Source of the DNA: Paenalcaligenes sp052103955
Lineage (GTDB): Bacteria > Pseudomonadota > Gammaproteobacteria > Burkholderiales > Burkholderiaceae_B
Length of the DNA stretch: 64,000 nucleotides
NCBI GenBank assembly: GCA_052103955.1
Contig: JBQELO010000008.1
Span: forward strand, 1-64,000
Direction of reading: 5' to 3'
Shown in pieces: positions 1 through 7,196 of this stretch; within the stretch, counting starts at the first letter, position 1; each line of letters starts with the position of its first letter. The notes under the pieces are model-generated. The model ran no database searches. It worked only from the letters and a program-made list of their open reading frames with translations, and was not told the origin of the DNA. The translations under genes and the position numbers were made by a program.

Positions 1-2
1 AT

Positions 3-233
3 GAAGCTAAAGCTACTTCTGAGCGTGCTTGGCGCGATGCGCAAGTGCAGTCAGTTGAGTGGCTGCGTAATCGTCACAGGGACGAAGTAGAGCAAGGCAT
101 TGAAACTACCTTAAGCACAGAGCAGTACGAAGAGTTGCTGGCTTATATTCAAGCTCTCAGAGATTGGCCTACTGCTGCAGGTTTTCCTGATGCTGCTAAT
201 CGCCCTGTGGTACCTGCTTGGGTGGGGCAGTAG
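3..233 (+). CDS. Phage tail (fibre) assembly protein, 5' partial
   Basis: The frame is open from the window edge and ends at the TAG at 231-233, so only the last 76 residues are seen. They are rich in Arg, Glu and Trp (RAWRDAQ, WLRNRHRDE, EELLAYIQALRDWP) and end with FPDAANRPVVPAW. This is the pattern of small tail-fibre assembly or tail chaperone proteins of Mu/P2/lambda-like phages, which help fold or attach the tail fibre. A GTG at 45 could be an internal start but the homology-like pattern begins before it. The 3' third overlaps, antisense, the end of the recombinase gene at 149-1222. Confidence 0.7.
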   Translation, partial: EAKATSERAWRDAQVQSVEWLRNRHRDEVEQGIETTLSTEQYEELLAYIQALRDWPTAAGFPDAANRPVVPAWVGQ

Positions 234-1222
234 CCAGCTCTTAGTTTTATTTGCTGCTTGCGACCGAGGGGAGAGCGTGAGAGTTTCCTTGCTAACTCCC
301 AGCCGCGAGGGTGGTAGTACCGGAGTAGCATCTTGGTGCTTAGATGTCCTGTGATCTTCGCCAACTCATGAGCAGAAAAGACAGTGGCTAAGCGTGAAGT
401 GCCTTCGTGCCGCAGATCGTGAAAGCGTAGATCAGTGAAGTAGTGCTGCTTGGGCTGGCGATTATGTTCTTTGCATAGTGCTGCGTATTGTCGTTGTGCT
501 CGATCACGGGCGCGTATGAATGCGCGAGTTACGGAACCAGGCTGCATTGTAAATATAGGGCCGCGCAACGGCTTACCAGATTGCCATTGTTTGAGGGCTT
601 CGCGGGCAATAGGAGACAGTGGGATGTCGCGGGATTGTCCATTCTTTGTGTCTCGCAGATGAACAACTCCGTGCATCAAGTCCACATCTTGACGCTGGAT
701 GTTAACGATTTCAGATCTGCGCATACTCGTTTCAACAGCAAGTATGAGAATCGTTGGTAACTCTACTGATCTAGTCGCTTTAATAATCCAGTCAATTTCG
801 TGTGGAGGGCAATCATCTTGTGAAATGCCACGTAGTTTGATGCGTTCAAATAGTCGTCTATCACGAGCATCGTCAACAGAAGGGCGGCTTACGAGTTGAG
901 CAGGGTTAGCTAGGGAGGTGAAGTCCCATTCCTTTCTAGCAATAGTAAATACATGAGAAAGCAAGGCCAGTCGCCGGACAACGGTGGCTGGCTTTCTGTT
1001 TTCTAGCCATTCGTCACGTAGCCGTTTGAGGTCTGTGTGTCTGATGTTGTTTAGGGTGCGGGTTGCTAAGAAGGTGCTTTTCCAACATTTGATTATTGAT
1101 GCCTCATGCACAGCACTTTTTTTGTAGCGTGAGACTTCTGCTGTGTATCTATCAAGCGCTTCTGAGAGGGTGGGGAAGGGCTTTCTGCGCGGCTGCATTC
1201 CGCGCTTAGTAAAAAAGTTCAT
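149..1222 (-). CDS. Tyrosine recombinase, Rci (shufflon)-like
   Basis: A 357-residue phage integrase-family protein. An N-terminal SAM-like core-binding domain (about residues 17-115) precedes the catalytic domain, with Arg169 (ETSMRRSE), Lys193 (DTKNGQSRD), His268/Arg271 (FHDLRHEG), His293 (TGHLS) and nucleophile Tyr302 or 303 (RYYHP). The N-terminal layout and the DTKNGQSRDIPLS segment recall Rci, the recombinase that inverts pilus-tip segments in shufflons. It lies beside a tail gene rather than at the element end, which suggests a role in tail-fibre inversion rather than integration, but no inverted repeats are seen here. Residues from about 330 are encoded antisense to the tail gene. The ATG at 1222 has no clear Shine-Dalgarno; an ATG at 1198 is an alternative. 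Confidence 0.8.
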   Translation of the reverse strand: MNFFTKRGMQPRRKPFPTLSEALDRYTAEVSRYKKSAVHEASIIKCWKSTFLATRTLNNIRHTDLKRLRDEWLENRKPATVVRRLALLSHVFTIARKEWDFTSLANPAQLVSRPSVDDARDRRLFERIKLRGISQDDCPPHEIDWIIKATRSVELPTILILAVETSMRRSEIVNIQRQDVDLMHGVVHLRDTKNGQSRDIPLSPIAREALKQWQSGKPLRGPIFTMQPGSVTRAFIRARDRAQRQYAALCKEHNRQPKQHYFTDLRFHDLRHEGTSRLATVFSAHELAKITGHLSTKMLLRYYHPRGWELARKLSRSPLGRKQQIKLRAGYCPTQAGTTGRLAASGKPAAVGQSLRA

Positions 1223-1488
1223 TGGTAGTAACGGAAAGAGAATAGATCTTTGATTGTTACATTTTTGAAAATAATAGCAGCACTGTACAAATAGTCAGAT
1301 CCTGATGCCCCTGCAGTAGATGCGAGGGTTTTTTTACGCCCATCACTTTTGTGGTGGGTTTTTTTATTGGAGGCCACTATGCAGCCCCAAAGGATCAGAA
1401 TGCACAACGATGCGATGCATCTGCCGATCACTATGGGGTCGGCTTTTTTTATGCCCGCTTGATGGCGGTTTTTTATTAGGGGGTTGAT
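1223..1488 (+). other. Gene-free leader of the lysis cassette with several T-tract hairpins
   Basis: This 266-base stretch has no credible gene. It contains four short GC-rich hairpins each followed by a T run on the plus strand: an imperfect one ending at 1327 with T's to 1335; a strong one at 1339-1358; CCGATC/GGTCGG at 1424-1442 with seven T's; and CCGC/GCGG at 1455-1468 with six T's. They sit just upstream of the holin gene and between tail and lysis genes. Such an arrangement could limit lysis gene expression until late transcription reads through. That function is inferred. Confidence 0.5.
1339..1365 (+). terminator. Rho-independent terminator between tail and lysis genes
   Basis: The stem pairs CCCATCAC (1339-1346) with GTGGTGGG (1351-1358) through a TTTT loop, with one G-T wobble, and is followed directly by seven T's (1359-1365). 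It is the best of four hairpins in the leader of the lysis cassette. Confidence 0.7.
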
Positions 1489-1836
1489 ATGACCCGTAGG
1501 GAGAACAGAGCAGTGGGCGTACAAGAACACATCACAGACGCAGCCGTTGCCTCGGCCGCCACAAAGTACGGGATGGGTGGCGGCCTTATGACATCAGTTT
1601 TTGGCTGGCTATCCAGTAATGGTGCGGCGGTGCTTATAGGTATTGCAGTCACCATCCTTGGCTTTATCGTGAATGGCTATTACCAGCGTAAGCGATTCCG
1701 CCTGGTAAAAGCTGAGCATGATTTAGACCGAGAGCTGAAGTTAGCTAAAGAGCAGAGGGAGCAGGCGAGGGAGGAAAGGGAGCGTGAGCTGCATGCGGCG
1801 CAACTAGCAGCGATAAAGGGAGGGTGCGAGCTATGA
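1489..1836 (+). CDS. Phage holin, class II (phage 21/HP1 type)
   Basis: A 115-residue protein that would form the inner-membrane lesion timing lysis. The ATG at 1489 follows a GGGGG ribosome-binding site (1479-1483). An amphipathic N-terminal segment (GGGLMTSVFGWLSSNG) leads to a transmembrane helix at about residues 46-65 (AVLIGIAVTILGFIVNGYY), then a basic stretch (QRKRFRL) and a long charged, coiled tail (KEQREQAREERERE). The layout matches the SAR/class II holins found before endolysins. The stop overlaps the endolysin start as ATGA. The charged tail is longer than usual. Assignment rests on topology and position more than on sequence identity. Confidence 0.8.
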   Translation: MTRRENRAVGVQEHITDAAVASAATKYGMGGGLMTSVFGWLSSNGAAVLIGIAVTILGFIVNGYYQRKRFRLVKAEHDLDRELKLAKEQREQAREERERELHAAQLAAIKGGCEL

Positions 1837-2390
1837 GCGCAGTAAGACAAAGAATAGCTGTGGCGCTGCTAACTGTGAGCGCAGCAGGCTTTGCGGGCTG
1901 GGTGGCAAATGAAGGTGAGAGTACGCCCATACGCACAACAGATGGCCAGACTTTACTGGCTCCGCACATTCCAACAAAAGGCGATGTTCCCACCATTGGC
2001 CATGGCTCCACGCGCTATGAAGATGGCACGCCCGTAAAGATGACAGACCCGCCGATTACACGCGAACGTGCAGAGCAGTTGGCGCGTAATCTCATGAGTG
2101 GTGATGAGCGGATGTTTCAGGCGAGCTTGCCTGGTGTAAAGCTGCACCAGGAGGAGTACGACCTGTATCTGGATTTTGTGGGTAACTTTGGAATTGGCAA
2201 CTGGCGCAAGTCATCAATGCGTAGGCATTTGCTAAACGAAGATTATGGGCGCGCATGTGAATCGCTTTTGCTGTGGTTTAAGCAGGGCGGTCGAGACTGC
2301 CGTTTACCGCAGAACTGGGGTCCAAGAGGGTGTAAGGGGGTATGGGATCGACAACTAGAGAGGCATCAAAAATGCTTGGACGCACAATGA
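1833..2390 (+). CDS. Phage endolysin, GH24 lysozyme with SAR signal
   Basis: A 185-residue R21-like lysozyme cleaving the MurNAc-GlcNAc bond of peptidoglycan. ATG 1833 is chosen because it overlaps the holin stop (ATGA); a GTG at 1824 is also in frame. Residues 8-25 are weakly hydrophobic and rich in Ala, Gly and Ser (VALLTVSAAGFAGWVA), as in signal-anchor-release domains that hold the enzyme in the membrane until holin action. Glu27 (ANEGES) fits the catalytic glutamate and Thr54 (VPTIGHGS) the conserved threonine. The C-terminal part has typical SSMRRHL and GVWDRQLERHQKCL segments. Cysteines near the C-terminus could form disulfides after release. Confidence 0.9.
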   Translation: MSAVRQRIAVALLTVSAAGFAGWVANEGESTPIRTTDGQTLLAPHIPTKGDVPTIGHGSTRYEDGTPVKMTDPPITRERAEQLARNLMSGDERMFQASLPGVKLHQEEYDLYLDFVGNFGIGNWRKSSMRRHLLNEDYGRACESLLLWFKQGGRDCRLPQNWGPRGCKGVWDRQLERHQKCLDAQ

Positions 2391-2872
2391 CAGGGGCCGC
2401 TATTGCAGCGGCTATTTTTTTGTCAGGGTGGTGGGTGCAGGGGTGGCGTTATGAGGCGCAGCTTGCCGAATTAAAGGCGCAGTACTCGTTAGAGCTAGCA
2501 GAACGCATGACAGATGTCGCCCATGCGGAGGCCTTGGCACGTCAGATTGAGCATGAGCTCACAGAGGCAATGGAGGTTAGGGATCGTGAAACACAAGAGC
2601 AGCTTGAGCAAATTACTATTACTGAGCGGCTTGCTGCTGATCAGCGCGTGCGGGACGCAGCAGAGAAATACGCTACCCGCTACCGGCGAGACGTTGCGCT
2701 TGCCACCGCTGCCACAGAGCGCGAGGCAGCAGACACCGCCATCAGAATGTTTACCGAGCTGCTTGGAGAGCTTGATGGATTGGCGGAAATCTACGCGGCA
2801 GAAGCTGACAGACGGAGAGTCAGCGGTTTAGCGTGTGAATTATCTTATGACGAAACACGAGGGGGCAGGTAA
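2387..2872 (+). CDS. Rz-like inner-membrane spanin (DUF2514 type)
   Basis: A 161-residue protein anchored by an N-terminal membrane helix (residues 3-18, GAAIAAAIFLSGWWVQG) with a periplasmic coiled-coil body rich in Glu, Ala and Arg (ELAERMTDVAHAEAL, DRETQEQLEQ). It would link the inner membrane to the outer-membrane spanin in the last step of host lysis. ATG 2387 is chosen because it overlaps the endolysin stop (ATGA); upstream ATGs at 2372 and 2342 are in frame. The C-terminal ELDGLAEIYAAEADRRR and GLACELSYDE segments are typical of DUF2514 proteins downstream of phage lysozymes. A second gene is embedded in it in another frame (2586-2831). Confidence 0.85.
   Translation: MTGAAIAAAIFLSGWWVQGWRYEAQLAELKAQYSLELAERMTDVAHAEALARQIEHELTEAMEVRDRETQEQLEQITITERLAADQRVRDAAEKYATRYRRDVALATAATEREAADTAIRMFTELLGELDGLAEIYAAEADRRRVSGLACELSYDETRGGR
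2586..2831 (+). CDS. Rz1-like outer-membrane lipoprotein spanin embedded in the Rz gene
   Basis: An 81-residue protein in a different frame, wholly inside the spanin gene. It starts at GTG 2586, nine bases after a strong GGAGG site (2572-2576) that has no use in the host frame. It begins with a basic KHK, followed by a hydrophobic run (LLLLSGLLLISAC) with lipobox ISAC and Cys22 as the lipidation site. The mature part is short (60 residues) and proline-containing (TLPATG, LRLPPLP, QTPPSECLP), as in phage Rz1 proteins, which span the periplasm and bind Rz. Nested Rz/Rz1 pairs are well known in lambda-like phages. The start and function are inferred from sequence. Confidence 0.75.
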   Translation: MKHKSSLSKLLLLSGLLLISACGTQQRNTLPATGETLRLPPLPQSARQQTPPSECLPSCLESLMDWRKSTRQKLTDGESAV

Positions 2873-2874
2873 GG

Positions 2875-3222
2875 TCAACGCTGGTTACCGTACTCAATAT
2901 TGCAGGTTCCGCAGTAATCTTCGCTAGCTAATGTTTCGTTTTTGCAGCGAGGCACTGCGCATTTTTCCGTCATTGCGGGTTGGATATGCTTGCTGAATAC
3001 TTGAGACTGCTTATCTGTTAGAGGGGGGCTCTTATCGTCTAGGATTTGACGGATAATGCCATTCGAAGTGTCGTGCAAGTTGTTATCGGATAGCAGATTT
3101 TTAAGTGAGGTGATGCGCTCTTCTTCAGTGAGATTTTCTGGCCCAGGCACTGGAGTGGAGCGCTCAGGAGTACTACCCTCATCGGGATCAAAATACGTAT
3201 CTTCTAATGTGTCTTCAGTCAT
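2875..3222 (-). CDS. Small phage protein with a C-terminal zinc-binding motif
   Basis: A 115-residue acidic protein encoded convergently with the lysis cassette, ending two bases after the spanin stop. ATG 3222 is chosen because GGGGA lies five bases upstream; ATG 3228 is too close to it. The first half is acidic and Pro-rich (DPDEGSTPERSTPVPGPE), then helical (EEERITSLKNLLSDN). The C-terminus has four cysteines in CAVPRC and CGTC pairs, fitting a zinc ribbon, preceded by LTDKQSQVFSKHIQPAM. Short zinc-ribbon proteins of this kind occur in many temperate phages without a known role. No function can be given. Confidence 0.65.
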   Translation of the reverse strand: MTEDTLEDTYFDPDEGSTPERSTPVPGPENLTEEERITSLKNLLSDNNLHDTSNGIIRQILDDKSPPLTDKQSQVFSKHIQPAMTEKCAVPRCKNETLASEDYCGTCNIEYGNQR

Positions 3223-3275
3223 CCTCATCCCCGCAGTCTATTTGGTCTTCGTGCAAACTTTCACTATACATTTAG

Positions 3276-3536
3276 TATCCATCAGAAAGAAGGTGTTTTG
3301 CAATAGAGGTAGTCGTTTCTTGCTTCCTTTTTAAGCAGCGAGAGCATAAGTCGGCTGTAGGTGTTATCCCAGCAGACCAGCCAATATTGATGCATGCGGA
3401 TGGCACATCGATCCCTGAGCTAAATACCGACTCATGGGACGAGTTGAGCAAGGCTTATATTGATTTGGTGTATCAGTATGTAGCTTGCTCTGTTAAATAT
3501 GAAGTGCTCGCACAACACTTTAAGGGCCATACTTAA
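3276..3536 (+). pseudogene. Remnant reading frame in the gap after the zinc-ribbon gene
   Basis: The gap 3223-3613 holds no intact gene, but one frame is open from 3276 to TAA 3534-3536. From about residue 30 it reads like real protein (VIPADQPILMHADG, DSWDELSKAYIDLVYQYV, KYEVLAQHF). The only ATG is at 3390, deep inside, without a Shine-Dalgarno, so the 5' part appears lost. The spacing of Trp, Tyr-rich helix and Cys is reminiscent of the C-terminus of LysC/Rz1-type spanins, but this is weak. Alternatively it is a 48-residue ORF from 3390 or chance. Confidence 0.35.
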
Positions 3537-3613
3537 ATTCAGAAATGGTTTTACATATCTCCAAGCTATTGCGTAGTTAACACAAGTAGGATAAAGGTCA
3601 ACAGAAAACTGAC

Positions 3614-4525
3614 CTAGTTGGGTTTTGCATACCAGCGTTCAGAGAAAGTACGTCCTTTAAATTTCAAGCAGTCGATCCTGCCTCCAATCTGGTTGGCATT
3701 ATCCGCTTCATCTTTTTGAATATATTGGCGTACAAGTGTTTCTGCTACGCACATTTCGTTGTCGTGTTCATCCGGATTTTGGGATTGTCTATGTCGAAAC
3801 TCTTGCATTGCGGAATGTGCTGCTTCTTGTATTTGCATTCCAAGAACTAGAACTTCGTTTGGTTCTATTTTTCTATATTTAAAAGAGGCGTACCTGGGTA
3901 TTTCTTCTGACAAAACTACTTCTGCATGAAATAGTACGGGTTTGTCGTTTTCATGACAATATAAGGCCACTGCGAGCTCACAGCGTATGGCTTCAAAAGA
4001 TTGTTGATCTTTCAGGCGATGTTTTGAGACATCCTTTAGTGCTTTTCTCATAACATGAGAGATAACCTCCATTTGGAAGTCGGCTGTCAGTTTAGGTAAG
4101 TCATGCCATCGAAACGAAATACCGTCTGAAAATACCTGAGTACATGTTTGCTTTAATGCTTCGTGAGAACAGTGCTTTACTATCTTGTATGATTCTTCGG
4201 AAAAGGTATACCGAAGCTGGGTTAGGTGATCGACTATTCCGTTGAGAATATGCTCAAAAGTTAAAGTACTTCCTGCAAATGCTATTGCGCAAGCGCTGTT
4301 GGCAGCAACGCTATGGTAACCCTCGAAATAGCCATCGCGAATAGAAGGAGACCACACAGATACTGTGGTTTGTCTTATTTTTTTGTAGATATCTATCAGC
4401 CGATCTCTCTCTCCTGTTGCTGCATTAAGTGTCGAAATGAGTGTGTCCCCAATAATGAAAATTTCGTCATATTGATCCTCACCCCAAAATCGATTGTTTT
4501 TGTATCCTGCAATTATAAGTGTCAT
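3614..4525 (-). CDS. Orphan Ntn hydrolase resembling HslV/proteasome beta subunit
   Basis: A 303-residue protein. ATG 4525 is chosen over the TTG at 4555: an AAGG lies about 11 bases upstream and the protein then begins Met-Thr. After Met removal Thr would be N-terminal, as in HslV and proteasome beta subunits. Further matches to that fold are IIGDTLIS (Asp27 for the catalytic aspartate), a KKI (48-50) for the catalytic lysine, and AFAGST at 82-87 corresponding to the glycine-rich FAGGT of HslV. The protein is longer than HslV (about 175 residues), with an extra C-terminal region ending ERWYAKPN. No HslU-like ATPase lies nearby. It sits in the cargo slot between lysis genes and integrase. Peptidase activity is inferred. 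Confidence 0.6.
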   Translation of the reverse strand: MTLIIAGYKNNRFWGEDQYDEIFIIGDTLISTLNAATGERDRLIDIYKKIRQTTVSVWSPSIRDGYFEGYHSVAANSACAIAFAGSTLTFEHILNGIVDHLTQLRYTFSEESYKIVKHCSHEALKQTCTQVFSDGISFRWHDLPKLTADFQMEVISHVMRKALKDVSKHRLKDQQSFEAIRCELAVALYCHENDKPVLFHAEVVLSEEIPRYASFKYRKIEPNEVLVLGMQIQEAAHSAMQEFRHRQSQNPDEHDNEMCVAETLVRQYIQKDEADNANQIGGRIDCLKFKGRTFSERWYAKPN

Positions 4526-4716
4526 TTGAATTAAAGCCTTGCTATTGAAAAGCAAAATTATTGACGTTTGAATATTGAAAAATTTAAAACGTTAAAGAAC
4601 CTCTTAGGCTCGTGGTTTTTTAATACCAAATCAGCAGCCAGTGCTGCAATATACCGAGACTACCACACGCAAACAACCACTGTGTTTGGGTGCTTCCGTC
4701 GTTTGGTTGATGTGTT

Positions 4717-5967
4717 TTATAAGTTTACTGTCGTCAGGCATTCCAACTCAGCACCAAGCAAATCAAATGCTTCCTTTTGCTCTCGCAAATACCGCTGCTT
4801 TTGGTAAACATGAATAAGCGTGCCGCTGTTGGATGCGTGATTTAAACAATAGCTAATAGTGCTTTCTGGCACACCCAACAACGCCATAAGAGTGGCACCA
4901 CTGCGTCGCAGGTCATGATGTGACCAACGACCACCGGGTAAGCGTAATGAGCTACGCACTTCATCCCTTAGCCTGCTACTTCTATCTAGTTCGCTTTCAC
5001 CATCTTGACGTTGGGATATCTGGAAATTCAAAGCCTTGGGTTTGACGCTGCTATCCGAACGGTGACTTTTAAAAAGAAACGAACTTCCATCGCGAGGGAA
5101 TGCCAACAGCATCTCGAACTGTTTCTTAGCAAAGCCGGAGAGGTGAATAGTGTGGTCGCGGTTGGATTTGTTTTTATGCGCAGGGATGAACCAAGTGCTG
5201 GCGTCCAGATCAATCTCGTGATCTTCGACCGTGCTCATTTCTTCTATGCGAGCTAGCGTAGAAAGTCCAATCCAGATAGAAGCGAAACATTGAGCAGTGA
5301 TTCCGCAAGGCCCATTGCTTCGTTGCCATAGCTCTGTAATCTCTTCTTGTGAAAGATACCGACTACCCACTACGTCCCGACCACCAACTTCTAGAATGTT
5401 GATGGTGGCAATACGGTTCACCGGTAGCCACTCGTGAGCAACAGCGTAATTAAACATCTGGCGCAGATCGCGGAAAACTATGTTTGCTTGTGCCTTGAGA
5501 CCCTGTGCCACTTGTTTGCGGAGCAGTGACAGTACCCGAGCTCTAGTAACGGCATGAATAGAATCCTTGCCGATGTACGGAAGTACGTGCTTTTCGGTGC
5601 GTAACCTGAGTCGGTAAACGCCTCTGGCTCTCCGTCGTAGTTTTATATCTTGTTCAATCCACGTTTCAAACAACTCTTGTACCGTAGTTGGTGCCTCGAT
5701 TTGCATGGATTGGGGGTCAGTACCGCGCACTAGCGATTCTTTTGCTGCCAGTCCTAATTCTCGTGCGTGGGCTAACGAGACGTCTGGGTAACTGCCCAGT
5801 GACTTCTTGGACTGTTTTCCTATAAGGTTCGTGTATCTTAGTATCCAGAGTTTTGCCCCCGAAGGCCGCACCCTCAGATATAGGCCGGAACCGTCAGCTA
5901 AAAAGTATTCTTTCTCTTTTGGCTTAGCAGACCTAACTCCACGATCTGTAAGAATATTTGCTGCCAT
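4717..5967 (-). CDS. P4-type integrase (DUF4102 arm-binding domain)
   Basis: A 416-residue tyrosine recombinase that would insert and excise the element. ATG 5967 is chosen because AAGGGG precedes it by a few bases; the frame is open to 6027. The N-terminus (ILTDRGVRSAKPKEKEYFL, then DGSGLYLRVRPSGAKLW) is the arm-binding domain of P4/CP4-57 integrases. A core-binding domain follows, and then the catalytic domain with Arg (LARIEEMS), HHDLRRSGATLM, the LNHAS motif and Tyr in HVYQKQRY. It is transcribed leftwards, away from the junction with the Tad operon about 150 bases upstream, the usual place for the element's own integrase. Confidence 0.93.
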   Translation of the reverse strand: MAANILTDRGVRSAKPKEKEYFLADGSGLYLRVRPSGAKLWILRYTNLIGKQSKKSLGSYPDVSLAHARELGLAAKESLVRGTDPQSMQIEAPTTVQELFETWIEQDIKLRRRARGVYRLRLRTEKHVLPYIGKDSIHAVTRARVLSLLRKQVAQGLKAQANIVFRDLRQMFNYAVAHEWLPVNRIATINILEVGGRDVVGSRYLSQEEITELWQRSNGPCGITAQCFASIWIGLSTLARIEEMSTVEDHEIDLDASTWFIPAHKNKSNRDHTIHLSGFAKKQFEMLLAFPRDGSSFLFKSHRSDSSVKPKALNFQISQRQDGESELDRSSRLRDEVRSSLRLPGGRWSHHDLRRSGATLMALLGVPESTISYCLNHASNSGTLIHVYQKQRYLREQKEAFDLLGAELECLTTVNL

Positions 5968-6120
5968 TTGTACCCCTTTTGATAAGTCTAAAAAATGTTG
6001 CTGTGAGGGGTACAGTTTAGGGTGCAATTTTGCACGAACTTCTACGTACTTGTATGTACTTCAAAGAATACGAAGTAATGTGTTTTTATAATTAAAACAA
6101 CTGCTTATGTTCATATGTGA

Positions 6121-6579
6121 CGTGCTAAGAACAACACGTCTTACAACTACCGCGAGTACGCCATGGGCTATGCCTGGGTTCCGGGCAAGCCGGGCCAACT
6201 TCCCCAAGGGGTGTTTGTAGAAGATCCTCCTGAGAATTTTTCCAAACAGGATTTCTGGCGTTGGGTCAACGAGGTGGCTGGGTGGAACTTGCTAGGCGAA
6301 GATGCCAATCCACTTGCTAGTTCGTACGGGTATAAGTTGGCTCAACCGTTACGAAGTGCCCTGTTGCAGCCTGCTGTAGTGCTGGAGTCCGCAGTGTCTA
6401 GGGTGCAGTTAACTCTGCAGGTTGAACAGCTAGCTATGGATCCTATCCTGCGCACCTCTAGTGCGGTAGCCGTGTCGTATGTGGCACCAGCCAAAACGCG
6501 GCATAGGCCCAATTTGTTTATGCCGTACTGGCAGCCTGCTTTGGTGCCGTGGGATACGACCAGTGAGGGGGTTCCATGA
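6121..6579 (+). pseudogene. Tad-operon gene truncated at its 5' end by the element
   Basis: The frame is open immediately after a stop at 6118-6120 and encodes 152 residues to TGA 6577-6579. Coding character starts at the first codon (RAKNNTSYNYREYAMGYAW), 14 residues before the first ATG (6163), which has no ribosome-binding site. The stop overlaps the TadE start (ATGA), so it belongs to the Tad operon. The product family is not recognised; it contains FSKQDFWRWVNEVAGW and a C-terminal Pro-rich segment. The simplest reading is that the 5' part was separated by insertion of the mobile element and lies left of the window. Translation of the remaining part is unlikely. Confidence 0.65.
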
Positions 6580-7193
6580 CACAGCGAGGGCAGGCAATGG
6601 TAGAGGGCATAGTGCTATTTCCAGTGTTGGTAGCAGTGCTAGTGATGGCACATTGGTTGTTGTATGCGCAGCATGAGAAAAGTCGTCTGCAGTTAGCTGC
6701 CGCCCATGGTGCTTTTTTGCGTACCAAACTGTGGTCGGCTGACCTCGCCCTTACTCCCCAGCAACGTAATGCGCTGCAACGAGCGGAAGCCAAAGGTATG
6801 CAGTACTCCAGTGAGTCGTATGACTGGGAAATGGGACTACGCAATGAGACATGGGTGTTAGCCGCAGAAGTGCATCTTGAGGATTCTGGGTTGCATCAAA
6901 GCCGTATTCAGAAAACGTTGGATCATGCTTTGTTTCCTTCCTTGTCATTACAACAACAGCATGTGGTGCTGGTGGGTAGTGGGGATGCCACGGATGCAAC
7001 AGCGGTACGGCAACGACTAGAAAAAGCACCACAGTGGTGGGCCACCGCTGCACAGCGTAGCCAGACGCATGTGCAACGTATGGCGAGCTTGGTTTCAGAT
7101 GTAGATAGCGCTTGGAAGCGTGAAGGGCCTGAGCGTAACTGGCTGCAGCGTTGGGAGCACAGTATCCCCATGCGTTATGAGCAGCAGGAGTAA
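6576..7193 (+). CDS. TadE-like minor pilin/pilus assembly protein
   Basis: A 205-residue protein starting at an ATGA overlap with the preceding frame. The N-terminus is typical of TadE/TadF pseudopilins: a short polar leader (TQRGQAMVEG) followed by a hydrophobic helix (IVLFPVLVAVLVMAHWLLYA, about residues 11-30), with the Glu at the start of the helix as in type IV pilin-like proteins. The rest is a polar extracytoplasmic domain. It would be inserted in the inner membrane and contribute to assembly of Flp pili. The body shows no other motif. Confidence 0.7.
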   Translation: MTQRGQAMVEGIVLFPVLVAVLVMAHWLLYAQHEKSRLQLAAAHGAFLRTKLWSADLALTPQQRNALQRAEAKGMQYSSESYDWEMGLRNETWVLAAEVHLEDSGLHQSRIQKTLDHALFPSLSLQQQHVVLVGSGDATDATAVRQRLEKAPQWWATAAQRSQTHVQRMASLVSDVDSAWKREGPERNWLQRWEHSIPMRYEQQE

Positions 7194-7196
7194 GCG

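Larger units (their letters stand above)
1..6120. mobile_element. Right-hand end of an integrated phage-like element
   Basis: This stretch carries a tail-assembly gene end, an internal tyrosine recombinase, a holin-endolysin-spanin lysis cassette, cargo genes and a terminal P4-type integrase reading away from the junction. The element continues to the left beyond the window. The right boundary is placed near 6090-6120 because the host reading frame opens directly after a stop at 6118-6120 and runs into a Tad-operon gene without a start codon or ribosome-binding site. The exact attachment core cannot be fixed, because the other junction is outside the window. Confidence 0.8.

Noticed and set aside
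4568..4807. A 79-codon frame between the Ntn hydrolase and the integrase
   Set aside because: It overlaps the 3' end of the integrase antisense, has no ribosome-binding site and an unlikely composition.
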